DNA of 64,000 nucleotides from Luteimicrobium sp042670205 (lineage in GTDB: Bacteria; Actinomycetota; Actinomycetes; Actinomycetales; Cellulomonadaceae). The notes below the pieces were generated by a model. The model saw only the letters and a program-made list of their open reading frames with translations, ran no database searches and had not been told where the DNA came from. Within the stretch, counting starts at the first letter, position 1. The number at the start of each line of letters is the position of its first letter. The translations under genes were made by a program, and so were the position numbers. The stretch lies in contig NZ_JBHUWD010000016.1 in the NCBI RefSeq assembly GCF_042670205.1, positions 19,798 to 83,797 on the forward strand. The letters are read 5' to 3'. This document shows positions 24,564 to 33,063 of the stretch, piece by piece.

Positions 24564-25211
24564 GTGCCCGACACCCGCAGCCGCCAGTCCGCCGCCACTC
24601 GTGCGTACGCGCACACGAAGTCCGCGATCCTCGGCGGCCGGCTCGCCGGCGGCTCGCTCGTCAGCGAGGGCGAGGTCGCGACCGAGCTCGGCGTGAGCCG
24701 CACGCCCGTCCGCGAGGCGTTCCTGCGGCTCGAAGCCGAAGGATGGATGCGGCTGTTCCCGAAGAAGGGTGCGCTCGTCGTCCCGATCGCCCCGGGCGAG
24801 CAGCACGCTGTGCTCGACGCCCGGCTGCTCGTCGAGGAGCACGCGGCCGCGCACGTCGTCCAGGATCCTGCCCGTGCGGTGCGGGTCGCGGAGGAGATGC
24901 GAGCCGTGCTCGCGCGCCAGCGCACGGCGTGGGCCGCCGGCGAGGACGGGGACTTCGCCCGGCTCGACGCCGAGCTCCACCAGGTCCTCGTCGGGCAGGG
25001 CGGCAACGATCTGCTCGCCACCTTCTACCTCACGCTCCAGGAGCGTCAGGAGCGCATGACCCGCAGCTCGCTGCGCGTCATGCCCGCCGTCGGCACCGAG
25101 ATCCTCGAGGAGCACGCCGTACTCGCGGACGACCTCGAGCACGGCGACCTCGACGCGTTCGGCACGCACCTGCGCGCGCACTTCGCGACGGCGTTCGGCG
25201 AGCGCCCGTGA
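24564..25211 (+). CDS. GntR-family (FCD) transcriptional regulator
   Basis: A 215-residue regulator with a winged helix (AYAHTKSAILGGRLAGG, then LGVSRTPVREAFLRLEAEGWM) and an FCD domain (LDAELHQVLVGQGGN, EHAVLADDLEHGD). The frame extends upstream to an ATG at 24537, but that codon lies inside a perfect 15-bp palindrome, and the ATGs at 24552/24555 are part of a TATGAT box. The GTG at 24564 is therefore chosen. The stop overlaps the transporter start (GTGA), so it probably controls the MFS gene and itself. Confidence 0.88.
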   Translation: MPDTRSRQSAATRAYAHTKSAILGGRLAGGSLVSEGEVATELGVSRTPVREAFLRLEAEGWMRLFPKKGALVVPIAPGEQHAVLDARLLVEEHAAAHVVQDPARAVRVAEEMRAVLARQRTAWAAGEDGDFARLDAELHQVLVGQGGNDLLATFYLTLQERQERMTRSSLRVMPAVGTEILEEHAVLADDLEHGDLDAFGTHLRAHFATAFGERP

Positions 25212-26431
25212 GCCAGGCGGACGCGGACGAGCCGGGGAATCGGACGCGGGCGGCGTCGTCGGCGTGGCGGCTCGTCGCTCCCGCGATGTTCGCCGTCGCC
25301 TGGGCCGGTAACGAGTTCACGCCGCTGCTCGTGCTGTACAAGCGGCTCAACGGCTACGGCACGGGCACCGTCGACGTGCTCCTCGGTGCTTACGTGCTCG
25401 GGATCGTGCCCGCGCTGCTGCTCGGCGGCCCGCTGTCGGACCGGTACGGCCGTCGCCCTCTGTTCCTGCCCGCGCCGTTCCTCGCGATGGCCGGGTCGCT
25501 CGTGCTGGCCCTCGGGCACGCGCAGGTCGGGCTCCTGTTCGCCGGGCGAGTCCTGTGCGGGGTCGCGCTCGGGCTCACCATGGCGGTCGGAACGAGCTGG
25601 GTCGTCGAGCTGTCGCGGCGCGAGCCGGGCACCGACCCGGGGGCCGGCGCGCGGCGCGCGTCGCTGAGCCTCACGGCCGGCTTCGCCCTCGGCGCGGGCG
25701 TCGCCGCGGCGCTCGCCCAGTGGGGGCCGTGGCCGCGACAGGCGCCGTTCCTCGTCAACGTCGCTCTCACGGCGGGCCCGGCCTTCCTGGCGCTGCGGGC
25801 ACCCGAGACGCGCGCGGCGGTGCGGACCTCGGCGCGCCTGCTCGACGACCTCCGTGTGCCGTCGGCCCTGCACCGCCGGTTCGTGCGCGTCGTCGTGCCG
25901 ATGGGGCCGTGGGTGTTCGGCTGCGCGGCGAGCGCGTACGCCGTCGTTCCCACGGTGACGACGGCGCTCGCCACCGGCTGGGACGTCGCCTACTCCGGGC
26001 TGCTGTGCCTCGTGGGGCTCGGGTGCGGGGTCGTCGTGCAGGCGCTCGCCCGACCGCTCGTGGCGCGGGGGAGCGGCAGGGCCATCGGGATCGGCCTCGT
26101 GCTCGTCGCGGCGGGGATGGTGCTCGCGGCCTGGACCGTCGCGCGGCCGCACCTCGCGCTCGCCGTCGCGACCGCCGTCGTGCTCGGGTGCGCGTACGGG
26201 CTCCTGCTGGTGGCCGGGCTCACCGAGGTCCAGCGGATCGCCGGCCCCGACGACCTCGCGGGCCTCACCGCCGTCTACTACACGCTGACCTACGTGGGGT
26301 TCTTCATCCCGGTCGTGCTCGCGGTGCTGGCGGTGCACGTCTCGTACGCGGCGCTGTTCGCCGCCGGGGTCGTCGTGGCGGGCGTGTGCCTCGCCGTCGT
26401 CGCGACGGGGCGCACGCGGCCGACGCGCTGA
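25208..26431 (+). CDS. MFS transporter
   Basis: A 407-residue major facilitator with about twelve transmembrane segments. The loop 2-3 signature is GGPLSDRYGRRPLFLP. It starts at a GTG overlapping the regulator stop by 4 nt, giving a short polar N-terminus before the first membrane segment (VAPAMFAVAWAGNEFTPLLV). The transported compound is unknown; the FCD regulator suggests an organic acid or a toxic small molecule. A hairpin follows at 26462-26483. Confidence 0.9.
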   Translation: MSQADADEPGNRTRAASSAWRLVAPAMFAVAWAGNEFTPLLVLYKRLNGYGTGTVDVLLGAYVLGIVPALLLGGPLSDRYGRRPLFLPAPFLAMAGSLVLALGHAQVGLLFAGRVLCGVALGLTMAVGTSWVVELSRREPGTDPGAGARRASLSLTAGFALGAGVAAALAQWGPWPRQAPFLVNVALTAGPAFLALRAPETRAAVRTSARLLDDLRVPSALHRRFVRVVVPMGPWVFGCAASAYAVVPTVTTALATGWDVAYSGLLCLVGLGCGVVVQALARPLVARGSGRAIGIGLVLVAAGMVLAAWTVARPHLALAVATAVVLGCAYGLLLVAGLTEVQRIAGPDDLAGLTAVYYTLTYVGFFIPVVLAVLAVHVSYAALFAAGVVVAGVCLAVVATGRTRPTR

Positions 26432-26461
26432 CCCACCCGGTGACTGACCACCTCGGGTGAC

Positions 26462-26483
26462 CGACCGGCGAAAGGCCGGGTCG
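26462..26483 (+). terminator. Hairpin after the MFS gene
   Basis: CGACCGGC and GCCGGGTCG pair with one bulged base around a short GAAAG-like loop, 30 bp after the stop codon. Confidence 0.5.
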
Positions 26484-26490
26484 AAACGAT

Positions 26491-26525
26491 GTGAGAGGTG
26501 TAAGAATGGCAACCATCCCTCTCAC
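26491..26525. promoter_or_regulatory. Inverted repeat upstream of the ABC transporter ORF
   Basis: GTGAGAGG (26491-26498) and CCTCTCAC (26518-26525) flank an AT-richer core containing TGTAAGAAT, which could be an extended -10. It may be an operator or part of a terminator; the two cannot be told apart here. Confidence 0.4.
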
Positions 26526-26608
26526 GCCCGGGCGGCGCGCCGACGCGCACCCCTGTGGCCGTCGTCTGCGGATCACGCCCCGAGCACCCGGAAGGTGACC
26601 CACCCCTG

Positions 26609-28909
26609 ATGCCCTCCAGAGCTGCCGCCCACCCGGACGGTCCACGCCCGACAGCAGCCCCCGACGACACCACCCAGCGCCCCACCGACGACCAGGCCCG
26701 CGCGGCCGAGGGCGCGTCCCTGTCCACCGTCGCGTCGATGCGGCGGCTCGTCCCCTTCATCCGTCCCGTCCTGCCCCGCATCGTCGCGGGCGTGGTCTGC
26801 GCCCTCGGCGCCAGCCTCGCGGCGCTCGCGGTGCCGCGCGTCCTCGAGTGGCTGGTCAACGGGCCGCTCACGGAGGGCCTCGCGACCCACGACGAGGCCG
26901 GCCTCTGGTGGGGCGTCGCGCTCGTCCTGATCCTCGGCGTCGCGGAGGCCGGGCTCATCGCGGCCCGCCGCGCCCTCATCCTCATCCCGGGCACGAACAT
27001 CGAGGCCCGGCTGCGCACCGAGCTGTTCACGCACCTGCAGGACCTCCCGGTCTCGTTCCACGACCGGTGGCCCGGCGGCCAGCTCCTGTCGCGCTCCATG
27101 TCCGACCTCGGCCTGCTGCGCCGCTGGATCGCGTTCGGCATGCTCACGCTCGTCGTGTCGAGCGTGACGATCGTCGTCGGCATCGGGATCCTCGTCGCGA
27201 CCGGGGGCGTCCTCGGTCTCATCTACCTCGCGGGCGCCATCCCGATGGCCGTCATGGCGTTCACCTTCTCGCGCCGGTTCCGCGCCGTGTCCCGCAAGTC
27301 GCAGGACCAGGCCGGCGACCTCGCGACCGCCGTCGAGGAGTCGGTGCACGGCATCCGCGTGCTCAAGGCCTTCGGCCGCGGGCGCGACGCGCTGCACTCG
27401 TTCGCCCGCCAGGCCGACGAGCTGCGCGTCTCGCAGGGGATCCTGCTCGACCTGCGCCGGCGCGTCTTCCGGCAGACCCAGCGCCTCAGCCTCGAGTTCC
27501 ACGAGTCGTACACGTCGGGTCGGATCATCTCCCGCCAGACGTCCGACCTCGAGTCGCTGCGCGACCTGCTCGACTCCGGGCTCACGAGCATCGTCTCGGG
27601 CGTGCTCATGATGCTCGTGACCGGGGTGTCGCTGTTCCTGCTCGACTGGCGCACCGGGCTCGTGCTCGCGGCGTCGCTGATCCCGGCGCTCGCGCTCACC
27701 CGCTGGTTCCAGACGCGCTCGCAGGTGTACTACCGCGAGCAGCGGACGGCGTCGGCGCGCGTCATCGTGAACTTCGTCGAGACCATGACGGGGATCCGCG
27801 CGGTCCAGGCGTTCCGCCGCGAGCGCGCGAACGACGTCACCTACGGTGCCCTCGCCGAGGACTACCGCGCCGCGAACGCGCGCGCCATGGGCCTCAACGG
27901 CATCTACTCGCCGGGGCTCGTCCTGATCGGGAACGTGACCGTCGCGGTCGCTCTGCTCGTCGGCGGGCTGCGCGTGTTCCACGGCGACCTCGACGTCGGC
28001 GTGCTCGTCGCGGTGCTGCTCTACGTGAAGCGGTTCTTCGGCCCGATCCAGGAGATCGGCATGTTCTACAACTCGTTCCAGTCCGCGTCCGCGGCCCTCG
28101 AGAAGATCTCGGGGCTGCTGGCCGAGGAGCCGACCGTCGTCGAGCCCGCCAAGCCCGTCCCGCTCGAGCACGCGCGCGGGCACGTGCAGCTCCGCGGCGT
28201 CGAGTTCGCGTACGTCGAGGGGCGGCCCGTGCTGCCGCGTCTTGACCTCGACGTCCCCGCCGGCCAGACCATCGCGCTCGTCGGCGCGACGGGCGCCGGC
28301 AAGTCCACGCTCGCCAAGCTGCTGGCCCGCTTCTACGACGTCACCGCGGGCTCGCTCGAGCTCGACGGCGTCGACATCCGCGACCTGGCCGGCAAGGACC
28401 TGCGCCGCGCAGTCGTCATGGTCACGCAGGAGGCGTACCTGTTCAGCGGGTCCGTGCGCGACAACATCGCCATGGGCAAGCCGGGCGCGAGCCTCGAGGA
28501 GGTGCGGGCCGCGGCGCGCGCCGTCGGGGCCCACGAGTTCATCGAGCAGCTCCCGTACGGCTACGACACGGACGTCAACAAGCGCGGCGGCCGCGTGTCC
28601 GCCGGCCAGCGGCAGCTCCTGTCGTTCGCGCGGGCGTTCCTCGCGGACCCGGCGGTGCTGATCCTCGACGAGGCGACGAGCTCGCTCGACATCCCGGGGG
28701 AGCGGCTCGTCCAGCGGGGCCTCCAGACCCTGCTCGCGGACCGGACGGCGCTGATCATCGCGCACCGGCTCTCGACGGTCGCGATCGCCGACCGGGTGCT
28801 CGTCATGGAGCACGGGGTCGTCGTCGAGGACGGGTCGCCCGCCGAGCTCATCGGCGGCGAGGGTCGCTTCGCGGCGTTGCACGCCGCGTGGCGGGACTCG
28901 CTGGTCTAG
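26609..28909 (+). CDS. ABC exporter, apparent in-frame fusion of two half-transporter genes
   Basis: A 766-residue protein. Residues to about 275 are the first part of an exporter: TM1-TM2, ICD1 (HLQDLPVSFHDRWPGGQLLS), TM3-TM4 and the second coupling region (EESVHGIRVLKAFGRG). Instead of TM5-TM6 and an ATPase, the sequence then switches to the ICD1 of another exporter (LLDLRRRVFRQTQRLSLEFH, SGRIISRQTSDLES), its TM3-TM6 with a second coupling region (TMTGIRAVQAFRRE), and one complete ATPase domain (GATGAGKSTLAKLL, RVSAGQRQLLSFARAF, VLILDEATSSLD). The product would have eight membrane segments and one ATPase. Ordinary half-transporters are about 600 residues. The GTG at 26555 is a less likely start. 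A deletion between tandem genes, real or from assembly, explains this best. Confidence 0.85.
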   Translation: MPSRAAAHPDGPRPTAAPDDTTQRPTDDQARAAEGASLSTVASMRRLVPFIRPVLPRIVAGVVCALGASLAALAVPRVLEWLVNGPLTEGLATHDEAGLWWGVALVLILGVAEAGLIAARRALILIPGTNIEARLRTELFTHLQDLPVSFHDRWPGGQLLSRSMSDLGLLRRWIAFGMLTLVVSSVTIVVGIGILVATGGVLGLIYLAGAIPMAVMAFTFSRRFRAVSRKSQDQAGDLATAVEESVHGIRVLKAFGRGRDALHSFARQADELRVSQGILLDLRRRVFRQTQRLSLEFHESYTSGRIISRQTSDLESLRDLLDSGLTSIVSGVLMMLVTGVSLFLLDWRTGLVLAASLIPALALTRWFQTRSQVYYREQRTASARVIVNFVETMTGIRAVQAFRRERANDVTYGALAEDYRAANARAMGLNGIYSPGLVLIGNVTVAVALLVGGLRVFHGDLDVGVLVAVLLYVKRFFGPIQEIGMFYNSFQSASAALEKISGLLAEEPTVVEPAKPVPLEHARGHVQLRGVEFAYVEGRPVLPRLDLDVPAGQTIALVGATGAGKSTLAKLLARFYDVTAGSLELDGVDIRDLAGKDLRRAVVMVTQEAYLFSGSVRDNIAMGKPGASLEEVRAAARAVGAHEFIEQLPYGYDTDVNKRGGRVSAGQRQLLSFARAFLADPAVLILDEATSSLDIPGERLVQRGLQTLLADRTALIIAHRLSTVAIADRVLVMEHGVVVEDGSPAELIGGEGRFAALHAAWRDSLV

Positions 28910-28937
28910 GAGCCGCCTCGCCGGCCACACCGGGGGC

Positions 28938-29008
28938 GCCGAGACACCGACATGCGGCCGAGATACCGAGGCAGGACCGGTATCTCGGCCGCATCGCGGT
29001 ATCTCGGC
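28938..29008. terminator. Long stem-loop between the ABC and aldo/keto reductase genes
   Basis: Arms 28938-28968 and 28978-29008 are 31 nt each around a 9-nt loop. The inner 17 bp are perfect (ATGCGGCCGAGATACCG). Each arm holds two copies of a GCCGAGATACCG-like word. It lies 28 bp after the ABC stop. Confidence 0.75.
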
Positions 29009-29063
29009 TCGCGTGACTATCGATGCCGTCGCCGGTCGCCGCCCGGCGCGAGAGGATCGAGCC

Positions 29064-29996
29064 GTGACCCGCATCGGACTGGGGCTCGCCGCGCTCGGCC
29101 GCCCCGCGTACATCACGCTGGGGCGCACCGACGACCTCGGCGCGCGCGATGCCGGGGCGCGCAGCGTCGAAGCGCTCGAGGCGCGCACCCACGCCATGCT
29201 CGACGCGGCGTGGGACGCGGGCGTGCGCTACGTCGACGCCGCACGCTCCTACGGGTACGCCGAGCGCTTTCTCGGGTCGTGGCTCGCCGCACGGCCCGGC
29301 CGCCGCGAGGAACTCACGATCGGGTCCAAGTGGGGCTACGCGTACGTGGGCGCGTGGGACGTCGACGCGCCCGTGCACGAGGCGAAGGAACATAGCCTCG
29401 CCCGCTTCGAGGCACAGTGGCCCGAGACGCTCGACGCGCTCGGCACCCGGCCCGACGTGTACCTCGTCCACTCCGTCACGCCCGACAGCCCGGTGCTCGG
29501 GGACGGTGCCCTGCTCGACGCGCTCGGGGCGCTCGCGGCCACCGGCGTGCGCGTCGGCATCTCGACGAGCGGTCCCGCGCAGGGCGACGTGCTCGACGCC
29601 GCCCGGACCCTACGCGGGACGCCGTTCAGCGCGGTCCAGGCCACCTGGAACCTGCTCGAACCGTCCGCGGGCGCGGCGCTCGCGCGGGCGCACGAGGACG
29701 GGTGGTTCGTCGTCGTCAAGGAGGCGCTCGCCAACGGCCGGCTCACGGCGCGCGGCGACGTCCCTGGAGTCGGGGCGCTCGCCGCCGACGACGGGCAGTC
29801 CGTCGACGCGTTCGCCGTCGGTGCCGCCGCGGCGCAGCCGTGGGCGGACGTCGTGCTCTCCGGGGCGGTGACCGTCGAGCAGCTGACGTCGAACCTGACG
29901 GCGCGGGGGCCGCGCGTCGACGGGCGAGCGATCGCGGTTCTGGCCGAGGATCCGGCGACCTACTGGGCCGAGCGGGCGGCGCTGCCCTGGGGCTGA
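29064..29996 (+). CDS. Aldo/keto reductase
   Basis: A 310-residue NADPH-dependent oxidoreductase of the AKR fold. Recognisable segments are RIGLGLAALGRP, the YVDAARSYGYAERFLG strand-helix with the catalytic Asp and Tyr, GSKWGYAYVGAW, DVYLVHSV, and a C-terminal LSGAVTVEQLTSNL nucleotide-binding region. The start is the GTG at 29064 with GAGAGGA about 7 nt before it. The substrate is unknown; in this family it is usually an aldehyde or ketone of a sugar or secondary metabolite. Confidence 0.86.
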   Translation: MTRIGLGLAALGRPAYITLGRTDDLGARDAGARSVEALEARTHAMLDAAWDAGVRYVDAARSYGYAERFLGSWLAARPGRREELTIGSKWGYAYVGAWDVDAPVHEAKEHSLARFEAQWPETLDALGTRPDVYLVHSVTPDSPVLGDGALLDALGALAATGVRVGISTSGPAQGDVLDAARTLRGTPFSAVQATWNLLEPSAGAALARAHEDGWFVVVKEALANGRLTARGDVPGVGALAADDGQSVDAFAVGAAAAQPWADVVLSGAVTVEQLTSNLTARGPRVDGRAIAVLAEDPATYWAERAALPWG

Positions 29997-30030
29997 GCGC
30001 CGTCCTCGGCCGCGTTGCCACGGCCGGGCG

Positions 30031-30381
30031 TCACAGTGGACGGAGCTCCGGCTCGACACCCTCGCCCACGGGGAAGTGGGCGACGAACGTCACGCCCTCC
30101 GGTCCGGCGTCGAACCGGTCGATGACCGTCTCGCCGGGCTCGTAGAACACGTCGCCCGCCTCGAGGACGGTCTCGGGGCCGCCGTCGACCGCCATCGTCG
30201 CTGAGCCTGACTCGATCACCCCGACGACCGGGCCGTTGTGCACGTGCCGGCCGCCCGCGACATCCGGTCCCATGGTGATGCGGCGGGTCTGGATGCGGGC
30301 GACCGCGAGGGGCACGTCGAGCTGGACGTCCTGGACGACGGCGCGGACGACGGGAGGCTGCGTCCCGGAGGAGTCGGTCAT
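30031..30381 (-). CDS. Cupin-domain protein
   Basis: A 116-residue single-domain beta-barrel protein. Cupin motif 1 is seen as GGRHVHNGPVVGVIESGSATM and motif 2 as LEAGDVFYEPGETVIDRF. Motif 1 carries the two histidines HVH that usually bind metal. Small cupins of this kind are often metal-dependent enzymes or sensors, and no substrate can be named. The ATG has TACGGT 6 nt upstream. It converges on the aldo/keto reductase. Confidence 0.84.
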   Translation of the reverse strand: MTDSSGTQPPVVRAVVQDVQLDVPLAVARIQTRRITMGPDVAGGRHVHNGPVVGVIESGSATMAVDGGPETVLEAGDVFYEPGETVIDRFDAGPEGVTFVAHFPVGEGVEPELRPL

Positions 30382-30387
30382 GGAGTG

Positions 30388-30393
30388 ACCGTA
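30388..30393 (-). promoter_or_regulatory. -10 box (TACGGT) of the apparently leaderless cupin gene
   Basis: On the minus strand TACGGT lies 6 nt before the ATG at 30381. Confidence 0.45.
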
Positions 30394-30516
30394 GCCGATG
30401 GCGCTCTGACCTGCGGCGTCGTCGCGCTGTGGAAAACCTCCACGCAGTCTCCGCTGCTCCCGTAGGTTCCCGACGACGGCGCGAGAGTCGCGTCGGCGCT
30501 GGGTGGGGGTGGGACC

Positions 30517-32319
30517 GTGTCGCGTCCGGGGGACTGGTCGCCGGTGGGGTTGGACGTGGATCCGACGCCGGGGGATCCGGTGCTGGTGCTGTCGGGTGGG
30601 CGTGAGCTCTTGGACGTCGCGGAGTCGATCGCGGGCGCTGGTGCGGCGATGGCCCGGTTGGATGTTGCGGGTGCTGTGTCGTCCGCGGTGGATGCGTTGA
30701 TGGACCGCATGGACGACACGGTCTCCGAGATCCGGAAGGCGCACGCGAGGTATCAGGCTGCTGGGGAGGCGTTGGTCGGGTACGCCTCTACCTTGGAGCA
30801 CGTCCAGTCCGACACCCTGGCCGCGTTGGGGCGTGCCCGTGCGGCCGAGACGGACTCGGCGGACGCCTCGCGGCGGCGGGGCTACTTCCAGGACCTCGCC
30901 GACGGTGAGTCGGACGAGCAGGCGAAGAACGTCTACCGCCGCAAAGCCGAGGTGGCCGAGGGCAACGTCGCGGCTGCCGGGTCGGTGGTGGCGCGGGCCC
31001 GTGCTGACGTCGAGTCGGCGGTCCATACCCGGGACCGGGCGGCGGACAGTGCTGCGGATCAGATCAACGAGATCACCTCCCACGATGATCTGAACGACTC
31101 GTGGTGGGACGACTGGGGTTCCAAGCTCGTCGCCGCGATCGCCGACATCGCCGACTTGGTGTCCACGATCGCGGGGATCTTGGCGGTCGTGGTCGCGTTC
31201 ATCCCCGTCGTCGGGACCGCCCTCGCCGGTGTCCTCATCGTCGTGGCCGCGGTGGCGGCGATCGTGTCGGCTTTGGCCAACATCGCGTTGGCTGCGACCG
31301 GTGAGAGGTCGTGGGGTGAGGCCGGGATCGCGATCGCCGGCGCCGCGTTGTCGGTGATCGGGCTCGGCGCCGCGGCGAAGGCGGCGACCGGGATCTCCAA
31401 GGCGGCGTTCAAGGCCGGCGCCCTCGAGGGCGTCGCTGGTCTCAGGGGCATCGGCTCGGGCGGGCTGAAGGGCGGGCTCACGGGGTTCGGGAAGAAGGCG
31501 TGGTGCAGGGTCGGGTTCGGGACTTGCTTCACCGCCGGCACCCTGGTCGCCACCCCGGACGGGGACCGCCCGATCGAGAGGTTGCGGGCCGGGGACAAGG
31601 TCTACACCTACGACCAGGTCACCGGCGCCCAGCTCCTGGAGACCGTCGAGGAGACGTTCGTCCGAACCACGACCCGCCTGTTCCACCTCACCGTGGGCTC
31701 CGAGGTCATCTCCACGACGGCCGAGCACCCGTTCATGGTCACCGGGATGGGCTGGGTCCAAGCCCAAGACCTGCGCCCCGGGGACCTGCTCACCACCCCC
31801 GACGGGTCCATCGTCCTCGACGCCATCGAGACGGAAACGGTGGACGAGACCGACGCGGTCACGGTCTACAACATCCACGTCCACACCCACCACACTTACT
31901 ACGTCGTGGCGGGTGACCACCCGGTGCTCGTCCACAACATGGCGGGCCATGAAGTCGTACTCGCTGAGCATGAGGCGGCGGGCGGCCACGTGATCGCACG
32001 CCACGTCGCTAAGAGCGATGCCTACTTGGTCGCGAGGGGAAGGAAGCTTGCGTCGACGTTCACCGATGTGGAGACTGCTGAACGCGTGACGGCTGCGAAC
32101 CTTCGCTCCAACGCCAAGAAGATCGGGAACTGGCTTGCGACGACGGACTCGCGACTGACGATTCGCAACACGATGAGCCCGGCAGACGGAGCGGTCTACG
32201 TTCGCGCGTGGGGTCGAATCGTTCGTCCACAAGCGGTCGTCACGCATCTCGTGCGTGACTCGCGGATGCCGAACGGCTATCAGGTCAGGACTTCATTTCC
32301 GACGATCGAGAGGTACTGA
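30517..32319 (+). CDS. Polymorphic toxin: helical N-terminus, HINT domain, RNase A-like C-terminus
   Basis: A 600-residue secreted toxin of modular build. Residues 25-185 form a long alpha-helical, WXG100-like region without signal peptide, which suggests export by a type VII system. A hydrophobic stretch follows (205-290). A HINT autoprocessing domain spans C337 (CFTAGTLVATPDGD) through H404 (TTAEHPFMVTG) to N474 (DHPVLVHN). The last 123 residues (478-600) match the bacterial CdiA-CT RNase A-like fold: HEAAGGHVIARHVAKSD, ASTFTDVETAE, NGYQVRTSFPT, with H491 and T592 as likely active-site residues. The immunity gene follows with a 1-nt overlap (TGATG). No ESX or other secretion genes are present in the window. 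Confidence 0.9.
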   Translation: MSRPGDWSPVGLDVDPTPGDPVLVLSGGRELLDVAESIAGAGAAMARLDVAGAVSSAVDALMDRMDDTVSEIRKAHARYQAAGEALVGYASTLEHVQSDTLAALGRARAAETDSADASRRRGYFQDLADGESDEQAKNVYRRKAEVAEGNVAAAGSVVARARADVESAVHTRDRAADSAADQINEITSHDDLNDSWWDDWGSKLVAAIADIADLVSTIAGILAVVVAFIPVVGTALAGVLIVVAAVAAIVSALANIALAATGERSWGEAGIAIAGAALSVIGLGAAAKAATGISKAAFKAGALEGVAGLRGIGSGGLKGGLTGFGKKAWCRVGFGTCFTAGTLVATPDGDRPIERLRAGDKVYTYDQVTGAQLLETVEETFVRTTTRLFHLTVGSEVISTTAEHPFMVTGMGWVQAQDLRPGDLLTTPDGSIVLDAIETETVDETDAVTVYNIHVHTHHTYYVVAGDHPVLVHNMAGHEVVLAEHEAAGGHVIARHVAKSDAYLVARGRKLASTFTDVETAERVTAANLRSNAKKIGNWLATTDSRLTIRNTMSPADGAVYVRAWGRIVRPQAVVTHLVRDSRMPNGYQVRTSFPTIERY

Positions 32320-32597
32320 TGCGGCGTCTCCGTTATCTCGCCCAGAACTATTTCCATCAGGATTGGGACCTCGATGCCCCGACGCCGGTGGGTGTCCTCG
32401 AGGTCTTCCGAAAGGAGGAGACGCCGGGGAGCGTCGCCGAACTCCGTACCGAGATCCAGGCAATCTTGGGGACTGATCCGAGCGAGTCCGTCCTGAGGGA
32501 TACGTGGAATCGGGCCGGCGCCGACTGGGACCCGGAGGTCACGAAGTGGGGGACGTACCGTGAGTGGTTCGACGCCATGCTCACGACCGTGAGCTGA
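32319..32597 (+). CDS. Immunity protein of the CdiI_2 type
   Basis: A 92-residue acidic protein directly coupled to the toxin gene. The N-terminal pattern RYLAQNYFHQDWDLDA is typical of CdiI_2-type immunity proteins. It should bind and block the RNase A-like domain in the producing cell. Its 3' end overlaps the convergent luciferase-domain gene by 17 bp. Codon use in this pair is less GC-rich than in neighbouring genes, as expected for mobile toxin tips. Confidence 0.85.
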   Translation: MRRLRYLAQNYFHQDWDLDAPTPVGVLEVFRKEETPGSVAELRTEIQAILGTDPSESVLRDTWNRAGADWDPEVTKWGTYREWFDAMLTTVS

Positions 32598-33063
32598 AGC
32601 CGTCCCCTCGGGCGAAGGCGAGGCTCTCTTCGATCACGGAGACGACGTCGTCCAGCTCAGCCGCGTCGCGTGGGCCGTACACCATGAACTCGGTGTCGAA
32701 CTCGGCGTACTGGTGCGGCTCGGCCCACCCGAGCTCGACAAGCTCGGCGCCGCGCTGCGCGGGCAGCGTCAGGTGCACGCTGGTGTCCTCGACGCCGTGC
32801 AGGTGCACGGGTTCGAGACGCTGACCGGGCGCGAGCGACGTCTCGGGTGCACGTTCCTCCCGCTGGTCCACGAAGAAGACCGCGCGCGACGAAGCGGGCG
32901 AGACCTGCGAGTGCCCCTCGACGACGCCGTCGAGAGCGAACACACGCGCCACCAGCTCGCCCCACAGGGCGGGGGTGGCGCGCTGGTCGAGCTGGCGGTG
33001 CGGGCCGTCGTCGGACGTGCGGGGCCGCGCACCCGGGCGCGGGCGAGCCAGCACCGAGGTCAT
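32581..33063 (-). CDS. Luciferase-domain family protein
   Basis: A 160-residue protein resembling the small bacterial luciferase-domain family (PF17648): HSQVSPASSRAVFFVD, LHGVEDTSVHLTLP and WAEPHQYAEFDTEFMVYGPRD. That last block, with conserved Trp, Glu, Pro and His, is the recognisable core. Despite the name, light production is not expected and the role is unknown. The ATG overlaps the mqo stop codon (ATGA), so it is co-translated with mqo. Its 3' end overlaps the immunity gene on the other strand. Confidence 0.75.
   Translation of the reverse strand: MTSVLARPRPGARPRTSDDGPHRQLDQRATPALWGELVARVFALDGVVEGHSQVSPASSRAVFFVDQREERAPETSLAPGQRLEPVHLHGVEDTSVHLTLPAQRGAELVELGWAEPHQYAEFDTEFMVYGPRDAAELDDVVSVIEESLAFARGDGFSSRS

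Noticed and set aside
30031..32247. Minus-strand frame extending the cupin across the toxin gene
   Set aside because: Only the last 116 codons encode the cupin. The upstream part is antisense to the HINT toxin, and a TACGGT box marks the real start.
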